64,000 nt of DNA from Pseudogemmatithrix spongiicola (GTDB lineage Bacteria > Gemmatimonadota > Gemmatimonadetes > Gemmatimonadales > Gemmatimonadaceae): assembly GCF_030623445.1 (NCBI RefSeq), contig NZ_CP130613.1:682001-746000 (forward strand). The letters run 5' to 3'. A model generated the notes under the pieces. It saw nothing but the letters and a program-made list of their open reading frames with translations. It did no database searches and was not told the origin of the DNA. The position numbers and the translations under genes were made by a program. Position 1 is the stretch's first letter; the number at the start of each line of letters is the position of its first letter. Below, in pieces: positions 30,584 through 37,218 of the stretch.

Positions 30584-33232
30584 CTAGCGCGGCAACTTCT
30601 TCCGCAGCTCGTCCGTCCAGTTGGTGATCACGACGTTCGGCGCCGCCCCAGGCCGGTCGATGGGGCGGATCAACAGGAAGCGCTGGCCGTCCGGCGTCAC
30701 GTCGTAGCCTCGTGTCCGTCCGCCGTTCAGCCGCCCGCCATCTGGTAGTCGGAAGAGCAGGGTCGGTGTGCCGATCTCCCCCGACGTGGACTCGAAGGAC
30801 ACCGCGTACACCGCATCGCCCTTGCGATACGTGATCTCGCGGCCGTTGCGCGCGAAGATCGGCTGGTCGCCACCGTCAGCAGAAACCTGGCGACGTCCGC
30901 CGGTTCCGTCCGCCAGACGCACATAGGTGTTCACCGTCCCAGCCGCGTCAAACTCGTCATAGGCAATCCAGCGGCCGTCCGGGGAGAAATCGGCGGTGTA
31001 CCCGTCGAGGTTGCTGTCGCCGATCTGCCGCGAGGCTCCCGTGCGAAGGTCCGTCACGGTCAAACGCGTCTCGCTGACGACCTCGTAGTACACGACTCGA
31101 TGGCCGTCAGCCGACACGCTCGACGGCACCTTGTCATGCCGCGTGTCGATCAGCGCCTCGTCGGCCTGTGAGTCGAGGCGCTGGCGATGGATGTTGTACT
31201 GCGGCACTTCGCGGGCGAACACGAGGGCGCGCGAGTCCGGCGTCCACACCGGCCCGAACGCGATGCCGTCGGAGAATCGGCTGAACTGCGAGAGCACGCG
31301 CCGCGTGTTGTCGAACAGCCAGATCTGCTGGTCCGGCGAGGTGCGGGTGAGGGCAATCCAGCGCCCATCCGGCGAGAGCCGCGGCTCGGACCAGCTGCCC
31401 GGCTCCTGCAGCACGGGGGTGACGCGGCCGCTGCGGTCGGCCCACACCACCTGTTTGGTGACGACGGCCTCCGAGGCGCGGATGTACACGAGCGTGCCGT
31501 TGTCCGCGACGCCGAACCCGGCGAGGCCGTTGGTCAGGCTCCAGTACACATCCTCGATGACCGGTTCCGCCTCGCCGACGGTCTGCAAGGTCTTGGGGTC
31601 GAAGCGGACGGCGAAGACCGCACCGGCGCGGGCGAACAGGAGATGGCCCGTGTGTACGTAGCGTCCGAAGACGGCGTCGCGGACGAGCACCGTCTGCTCG
31701 CCGGACTCCAGATCCACCGCCTCGATGCGCGACTGATTCGCCGGGCTGCTGTACGAGGTGTAGATCACGACGCGACCGCCCGGCAGGGCCTCCGGGTACC
31801 AATGCGCGAACTCGCGTCGCGAGCTGTCGAGGACCGTGATCGTCTCCTGCGTGCGTTGGCCCGGCCGTACCCGGATCAATCCGCGGCCGAGCGCCGAGAG
31901 CAGCAGGCTGCCATCGGGATGGATCCCGAGGCCGGAGGTGTAGCCGGAGTCCACCAACACGGAGGACGGACCGCCACCGACGGGCACGCGGCGGATGGTG
32001 CCTTGGGTCTGGAAGACGATCGATGCGCCGTCGGGCGTGAACGTCGGATCACGCGCGCCCTCGGTGCCCGCGACGAGGCGCATCGTCGCCGACGCGAGGT
32101 CGCGGATGGCCACGAGATCCGTACCGTTCGAGTCGCGCACGACCTGCAGGATGCTGCGGCCGTCGCTGGAGATGTCCACCCACTGGCGGTCATTGCCGGG
32201 CAGGATGGGCCGATACGTGAACTTGACGCGCTCGGCGGGGCGCGCGCGGCCGAGCGCCCAGAACGCGGTCAGCGATGCAGCAATCGCCAGCGCTGCGGCA
32301 ACGAGCGCCACGCTGCGCCAAGGGCCGCCGGTGACTGCGGCCGTCCCGCCTGCGGTCACGCGGCTTCCCCCGTGCGCCCGGACCCGCGTGCCCGGGGCGC
32401 TGCCACCCTGCAAGGCCGCCGCGAAGGCGGACGCCGAACTGAATCGATCCGCCGGCAGCTTCTCCAACGCCTGCGCCACCGCATCCGCCACGTGCGCCGG
32501 CACCGACTTGCGCAGCGCCGTCACGTCCTGTGCCTGCTCGGTGATGATCTTCATGATGATCTGCTGCGCCGTCGCGCCGGTGTGCGGCGGGTTGCCGGTC
32601 AGCATCTCGTACAGCACGCTCGCCAGCGAATACACATCGCTACGCGACGTGATCTCCTTCTCGGCGGTCGCCTGTTCGGGGCTCATGTAGTGCTGCGTCC
32701 CGAGGCTCAAGCCGGTCTCCGTCATCCGCCCGCCCGCCGCCGCACTCACCGCCAACGCGATGCCGAAGTCGGCCACCATCGGGCGGCCGTTCTGCAGCAG
32801 GATGTTCTCCGGCTTGATGTCGCGGTGGATGACGCCGTGCTCATGCGCGTAGTGCAGCGCATCGGCGATGTCGCAGGCCATGCGTACGGCTTCATCCACA
32901 CCGAGCTGCGACTCGCGGTTCAGGCGGTCGCGCAGCGTCTCGCCCTCGATGAAGGGCATCACGTAGTAGAGGAAGCCGCCCGCCTCGCCGCTGTCGAAGA
33001 GCGGCAGGATGTGCGGATGCTGCAGCGCGGCCGTGGTCTTGATCTCGACCACGAAACGCTCGGCGCCGAGCACGGCGGCGAGTTCCGGCTTGAGGACCTT
33101 CACCGCTACCTTGCGATCGTGCTTCAGGTCGTGCGCGAGATACACGGTTGCCATTCCGCCGGCGCCGAGTTCGCGCTCGATGCGGTAGCGACCGTCGAGG
33201 GCGGCGGAGAGGCGTTCCGTCGAGAGCGACAT
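30584..33232 (-). CDS. Transmembrane Ser/Thr protein kinase with PD40/TolB-like propeller (kinase 5)
   Basis: 882 residues. The kinase core is intact (LGAGGMATVY, Lys45, HRDIKPEN, DFG, SPEQ), but the activation segment reads LGTQHYMSPEQ where its sisters have LGTPHYMSPEQ. A transmembrane helix lies at about 305-327 (SVALVAAALAIAASLTAFWAL). The propeller has blades SSDGRSILQVV, TPDGASIVFQT, SPDGRWIALTR, SPDGRWIAYDE. Immediately upstream of the ATG is TAGGTT plus six bases and no ribosome site, so the mRNA may be leaderless. It converges with kinase 4. Confidence 0.95.
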   Translation of the reverse strand: MSLSTERLSAALDGRYRIERELGAGGMATVYLAHDLKHDRKVAVKVLKPELAAVLGAERFVVEIKTTAALQHPHILPLFDSGEAGGFLYYVMPFIEGETLRDRLNRESQLGVDEAVRMACDIADALHYAHEHGVIHRDIKPENILLQNGRPMVADFGIALAVSAAAGGRMTETGLSLGTQHYMSPEQATAEKEITSRSDVYSLASVLYEMLTGNPPHTGATAQQIIMKIITEQAQDVTALRKSVPAHVADAVAQALEKLPADRFSSASAFAAALQGGSAPGTRVRAHGGSRVTAGGTAAVTGGPWRSVALVAAALAIAASLTAFWALGRARPAERVKFTYRPILPGNDRQWVDISSDGRSILQVVRDSNGTDLVAIRDLASATMRLVAGTEGARDPTFTPDGASIVFQTQGTIRRVPVGGGPSSVLVDSGYTSGLGIHPDGSLLLSALGRGLIRVRPGQRTQETITVLDSSRREFAHWYPEALPGGRVVIYTSYSSPANQSRIEAVDLESGEQTVLVRDAVFGRYVHTGHLLFARAGAVFAVRFDPKTLQTVGEAEPVIEDVYWSLTNGLAGFGVADNGTLVYIRASEAVVTKQVVWADRSGRVTPVLQEPGSWSEPRLSPDGRWIALTRTSPDQQIWLFDNTRRVLSQFSRFSDGIAFGPVWTPDSRALVFAREVPQYNIHRQRLDSQADEALIDTRHDKVPSSVSADGHRVVYYEVVSETRLTVTDLRTGASRQIGDSNLDGYTADFSPDGRWIAYDEFDAAGTVNTYVRLADGTGGRRQVSADGGDQPIFARNGREITYRKGDAVYAVSFESTSGEIGTPTLLFRLPDGGRLNGGRTRGYDVTPDGQRFLLIRPIDRPGAAPNVVITNWTDELRKKLPR

Positions 33233-33238
33233 CCGGAG

Positions 33239-33244
33239 AACCTA
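33239..33244 (-). promoter_or_regulatory. Candidate -10 element placed for a leaderless transcript (kinase 5)
   Basis: On the minus strand TAGGTT is followed by six bases (CTCCGG) and the ATG of kinase 5. The same hexamer and spacing occur before cysS (58781). No Shine-Dalgarno box is present. Confidence 0.35.
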
Positions 33245-33491
33245 CGGGCGTGCGCGGCACTCCGCGAGCCTGCGGCCCTTCCGCCATTGCCCCGCGACGG
33301 CGAGCTTCTCGTCATGAGTTGGTCCCGCCCAAACCGCCACGGAGTTGACGCCCGCCATCGAGCAGAGTCGCGCGGCCGTGCTCGTCGCCGAGCACCTGCG
33401 CGGCAGCCGGTAGGGACCGTGAGCGATCTGAACGCCGCTGTGGCGTACCCAGAGGCGACAGGGCTAGGTTCCGGTTCTCTCATGTTCCTAC

Positions 33492-35771
33492 ATGTCTGAT
33501 CCGGCCGCTGCCTTGCGGGATGCGCTCCGAGGCCGCTACGACCTCCGCGAAGAGATCGGACGCGGGGGAATGGCCGCGGTTTATGCGGCCGACGACACGC
33601 GGCACGGGCGGCGCGTGGCCATCAAAGTGCTGACGACCCAAGAGTCAGAGCTGCGCGAGGGAGAACGCTTCTCGCGCGAGATTCGGCTGTCGGCGAGCCT
33701 CAGCCACCCGCATATCGTGCCCGTGTTCGACTCTGGGATCGCGGCGGGCCGCCTGCACTTCGTGATGCCGCTGATCGAGGGAGAGACCCTGCGGGCGCGA
33801 CTCCAACGCGAGACGCGCCTCGAGGTGAGCACGGCTGTGCAGATTGCCCGCGAGGTCGCTGACGCGCTCGAGTATGCCCACGGCCGGGGCATCGTCCATC
33901 GGGACATCAAGCCGGAGAATGTGCTGCTCTCCCACGGTCACTCGCTTGTGGCCGACTTCGGCATCGCATTGCCATCCGATGGCGCGGCGCAGGGGCTGAC
34001 GGGCACCGGTCTCTTCGTGGGCACGCCGGACTACATCAGCCCGGAGCAGCTGACGGATGGCAGCGACGTCGGCCCCGCGGCCGACGTGTACGCCCTCGGC
34101 TGCATGCTGTTCGAGATGCTCACTGGGACTCCGCCGTTCCGTGCCGCAACCGCGCAGGCCACGCTTGCGCGCCGCCTCACGGGCACCGTACCGAGTCTGT
34201 GCGCAATCCGCAGCGATATCCCGGAGTCGCTCGACCACGCGGTTGGTCGCGCCTTGGCGCTGGACCCTCGCGATCGGCACAGCTCTGCCGCGGCGTTCAG
34301 CGCCGCGATGCTCGATGCCCTCAGTGGCGCGAGGGTCGCTGTGCCGACGCTCCTTTCGCTCGTGGTGCGGCCGTTCAGCGCGGTGGGCGATGCCGCCGAG
34401 ACGACGGAGTTCGCCGATGGGCTCGGCGAGGAAGTGATCGGCACGCTGTCGAAGCTTTCGGGGTTGCGCGTGATGTCGCGCTCGGTCTCTGCGCGCCTGC
34501 GTGGCAGCGCGCAGACGACGGCCGAGATTGGCCGCGAGTACGGCGTCCGCTACATCGTGTCCGGCAGCGTGCGCCGCTCGGGCCAACGCGTGCGCGTCAC
34601 GACCGATATCGTCGATGCCCTGCTGGACGTCGCCGTGTGGAGCGAGCGGTTCGACGGCGCGCTGGACGATCCGTTCGATTTGCAGGAGCAAGTCGCTCGC
34701 GGCATCGTCGAGGCCCTGCACGTGGCGTTGTCGCCGCGCGAGGACGCCAAGCTGGCAGCGCGTCCAATCCGCGATCCACGCGTGCTGGACATCGCTCGGC
34801 GAGCCAATCTCGACATCATGCAGTTCTCGTTCGAGGGCCTGCAGCGGGCGCAGGCGCTACTACAATCCGGAATCGCGCTGCTGGGGGAACAGGTCCCCCT
34901 CTTGGTCGCGATGGCCAACGCCGAATTCCAGATTGTGAATGGCGGATTCGAACCCGACCCGGCGCGCTGCCGCGCGCATCGGGCGGAGGCGTCGCGGCTC
35001 CTCACGAGGGCGCTGGAGATAGATCCCGAGAATGCGGATGCGCTCGCGACGCTCGCATGGATCTCGGCGAGCGATGCCGATTCCGCGGGTGCCGTGCGGC
35101 TCGCACGTCGCGCGCTCGCGGCGGAGCCGAATCACGCCTTTTCGCTCTCTCTGTTCGGCTTCTTGTGTGCGTGGTTTGAGCTGCTCGACGAGGCACGCGA
35201 CGCGCTCGACCGCTTGGAGGCGATCGATCCGTGGGACATGTGGGGTGCGTACGGCCGCGCCCTCGAGACGTTCGCCGCAGGCGACCTCCGTGCGTCGGCC
35301 TCCCACTGCGAGCGACTCGTCAAGATTGCCCCGACGCCGATGGCCTCCGTGGTCGCGGGGCTCACCTACGCGTGGATGGACAATCGCGAGGCCGCGATCC
35401 GCATCTGGGACAGCCTCGGCGACTCGACCTCCGAGGATCTGGGCTGGCAACTGCTGCGTGCGGCGCGCGATGCCGTGCGAGGCGACGGCCGACGCGCGCT
35501 CGCGATGGTCGGGAGTTGGCGGGACAACCCGACCGTGAGCGAGGATTCGCAGTGGACGCTGTTCTTGGCCGAAATCCTCGCGATCGCCGGTGAGCAGGAT
35601 GCGGCACTGGATATGCTGCGCCACGCCATCGACGTGGGGCTCGTCAGTTGGCGGTACACCGCCGAACTCAGCGCGGTGTGGAATCCACAGCGTGAGGCGC
35701 CGGCGTTTCAAGCCGAAATGCTTCGGCTACGTGAACGACGCGAGACGTTCCTCAAGGCGATCGAGAACTGA
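33492..35771 (+). CDS. Ser/Thr protein kinase fused to COG5616-type domain and TPR repeats (kinase 6)
   Basis: 759 residues. The kinase domain has IGRGGMAAVY, VAIKVL (Lys about 46), HRDIKPENVLL, DFG and ISPEQ. Then comes a COG5616-like module (LSLVVRPFSAVGD, FADGLGEEVIGTLS, SRSVSARLRG, GVRYIVSGSVRR) and TPR-type helices (LLTRALEIDPENADALATLAW, LARRALAAEPNHAFSL). No signal or transmembrane segment is visible, so it is probably cytosolic. The domain order is that of kinase 2, though the sequences are well apart. The 258 bases between this gene and the divergent kinase 5 hold no credible gene; TAGGTT at 33465 may be its -10. A strong terminator hairpin follows at 35793. Confidence 0.94.
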   Translation: MSDPAAALRDALRGRYDLREEIGRGGMAAVYAADDTRHGRRVAIKVLTTQESELREGERFSREIRLSASLSHPHIVPVFDSGIAAGRLHFVMPLIEGETLRARLQRETRLEVSTAVQIAREVADALEYAHGRGIVHRDIKPENVLLSHGHSLVADFGIALPSDGAAQGLTGTGLFVGTPDYISPEQLTDGSDVGPAADVYALGCMLFEMLTGTPPFRAATAQATLARRLTGTVPSLCAIRSDIPESLDHAVGRALALDPRDRHSSAAAFSAAMLDALSGARVAVPTLLSLVVRPFSAVGDAAETTEFADGLGEEVIGTLSKLSGLRVMSRSVSARLRGSAQTTAEIGREYGVRYIVSGSVRRSGQRVRVTTDIVDALLDVAVWSERFDGALDDPFDLQEQVARGIVEALHVALSPREDAKLAARPIRDPRVLDIARRANLDIMQFSFEGLQRAQALLQSGIALLGEQVPLLVAMANAEFQIVNGGFEPDPARCRAHRAEASRLLTRALEIDPENADALATLAWISASDADSAGAVRLARRALAAEPNHAFSLSLFGFLCAWFELLDEARDALDRLEAIDPWDMWGAYGRALETFAAGDLRASASHCERLVKIAPTPMASVVAGLTYAWMDNREAAIRIWDSLGDSTSEDLGWQLLRAARDAVRGDGRRALAMVGSWRDNPTVSEDSQWTLFLAEILAIAGEQDAALDMLRHAIDVGLVSWRYTAELSAVWNPQREAPAFQAEMLRLRERRETFLKAIEN

Positions 35772-35792
35772 CCGCAGGCTGTCGCGAAGAGC

Positions 35793-35828
35793 GAGAGGCC
35801 CGGGCACCAATCGGTGTCCGGGCCTCTC
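35793..35828. terminator. Bidirectional terminator hairpin between kinase 6 and amidohydrolase genes
   Basis: GAGAGGCCCGGGCA (35793-35806) pairs with TGTCCGGGCCTCTC (35815-35828) with one mismatch around an eight-base loop. It lies between convergent genes (stops at 35771 and 35865) and can serve both strands. Confidence 0.75.
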
Positions 35829-35864
35829 CCTTGCGCGGAGCGATACATGGTGCCGCCTGCGCCC

Positions 35865-37217
35865 CTACATCGCGATATTCCCCTGCTGCTGCTTGATCTT
35901 CTCCATGTACTTCCGGAAGAAGTGCTTCTGGATGTCGTTCATGTCGATCTCGCGGCCCTGGATATAGGCCTGCTCGATGTTCGTCGTCATGTCCAGCGGC
36001 GTGCCCGTGGTGATGAGCAGCGTCGCCTGCTTGCCGACCTCCAGCGAGCCGACCTTGTCCGACACGCCGAGCATCTCGGCGGCGTTGATCGTCACCGCCT
36101 TGAGCGCCTCCTCTTCCGGCAGGCCAAAGGCGACGGCCACGCCGGCGTCCCAGGGTAGGCGGTTGCTATAGAGGCCGCCCGACTCGCCGGCGATGGCGAA
36201 CTTCACGCCCGCGCGGAAGAGCTGCGCCGGCGTGCTGTACGCGCCGTCGTAGCCTTCGTAGTCGCGGTTCGGCGCGGCCATCGTCGCCGTGAGGATCACC
36301 GGCACGTTCTCTGCCTTGAGGCGGTCCGCGACGTGGATTGCATCGCGCCCGCCGCGGATGATGAGCCGGACGTTCTCTTCCTTGGCCCAGGTGATGGCGT
36401 CGTTGATCTGCGCCACGCCCTCGGCCGCGACGACGACGGGAATCTCACGGTTGAGCACGGGAATCATCGCCGCATAGCGCGTGTCCGTGCGCATCTGCTG
36501 GTTCGCCGCCCTGGCATCGCGGTACGCCCGCGCCTCGGCGAAGAAGTCGCGCAGCTCCTGCACCTGCTCGGCGTAGGTCTTCGGCGCCGGACGCGGACCC
36601 GCGCCCGGGAAGCCACCCGGCGGGCCACCGCCGCCGAAGCGACGCGGACGCGCGTTGGGGTCGGGCCAATTCACGTTGAGTGCCGCGGCGCCCTTCATCG
36701 ACATCTCCTCCCAGGTCCAGCCCTCGAGCGACATCGCCGAGGTCAGCCCCGAGATCACACCACCGCCCGGCGTGGTCATGGCCACGAGCACGCCCGCCGA
36801 GCGCGTCGTGCCGATGTGCCGGCTCTCGGCGTTCACGGCGACTTCGGCGCGCACGTTCGGGTTGAAGTCGCCGATCTCGTTGATGTCATTCGAGACGTCG
36901 ACCGCGCCGATCTCCGTGATGCCGACCGCGCTGTAGGCGTCGATGAGGCCCGGGTAGATGTGCTTGCCCGAGACATCGACGATGCGCGCACCGCGCGGCA
37001 CCTCGACGTTCTGGCCGATGGCGATGATCTTGCCGCCGTCGAGCACGATGCTGCCGTTGGTGATGGTGCCGTTCGTCACGGTGTGGATGGTGGCACCGCG
37101 CAGCACGACCGGCTGCGACTGCGGCGGGACCGTCATGCGCACCTGCGCCGCGGCGACCGTCGCGCTCAAGGCGAGCGCCGCGGCGGCGCCTCCGAGGATG
37201 CGTTGCATGCTCTTCAT
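35865..37217 (-). CDS. Secreted amidohydrolase-superfamily protein with lost metal-binding HxH
   Basis: 450 residues with a signal peptide (AAAALALSATVAAAQ). The fold markers of the amidohydrolase superfamily are clear: the N-terminal beta-sandwich strand GKIIAIGQNVEVPRGARIVDVSGKHIYPGLIDA, and the C-terminal AVTINAAEMLGVSDKVGSLEVGKQATLLI. However, the metal motif GLIDAHxH is replaced by GLIDAYSAVG, so the first two ligands are missing. A Pro/Gly-rich insertion (FGGGGPPGGFPGAGPRP) sits mid-protein. It is probably non-hydrolytic, or uses another mechanism. It starts one base after the stop of the 999-residue amidohydrolase gene, so the two are made together and may form a complex. Confidence 0.85.
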   Translation of the reverse strand: MKSMQRILGGAAAALALSATVAAAQVRMTVPPQSQPVVLRGATIHTVTNGTITNGSIVLDGGKIIAIGQNVEVPRGARIVDVSGKHIYPGLIDAYSAVGITEIGAVDVSNDINEIGDFNPNVRAEVAVNAESRHIGTTRSAGVLVAMTTPGGGVISGLTSAMSLEGWTWEEMSMKGAAALNVNWPDPNARPRRFGGGGPPGGFPGAGPRPAPKTYAEQVQELRDFFAEARAYRDARAANQQMRTDTRYAAMIPVLNREIPVVVAAEGVAQINDAITWAKEENVRLIIRGGRDAIHVADRLKAENVPVILTATMAAPNRDYEGYDGAYSTPAQLFRAGVKFAIAGESGGLYSNRLPWDAGVAVAFGLPEEEALKAVTINAAEMLGVSDKVGSLEVGKQATLLITTGTPLDMTTNIEQAYIQGREIDMNDIQKHFFRKYMEKIKQQQGNIAM

Positions 37218-37218
37218 G

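Noticed and set aside
33318-33413. Possible peptidase fragment (VLVAEHLRGSR) in the gap before kinase 6
   Set aside because: It resembles the VAEHLRALG stretch of the M20 gene at 2393 but is only about 10 matching residues after a stop codon, too short to call a pseudogene.
31187-33499. 770-codon plus-strand frame opposite kinase 5
   Set aside because: It is the antisense shadow of kinase 5, which has an intact kinase core and propeller.
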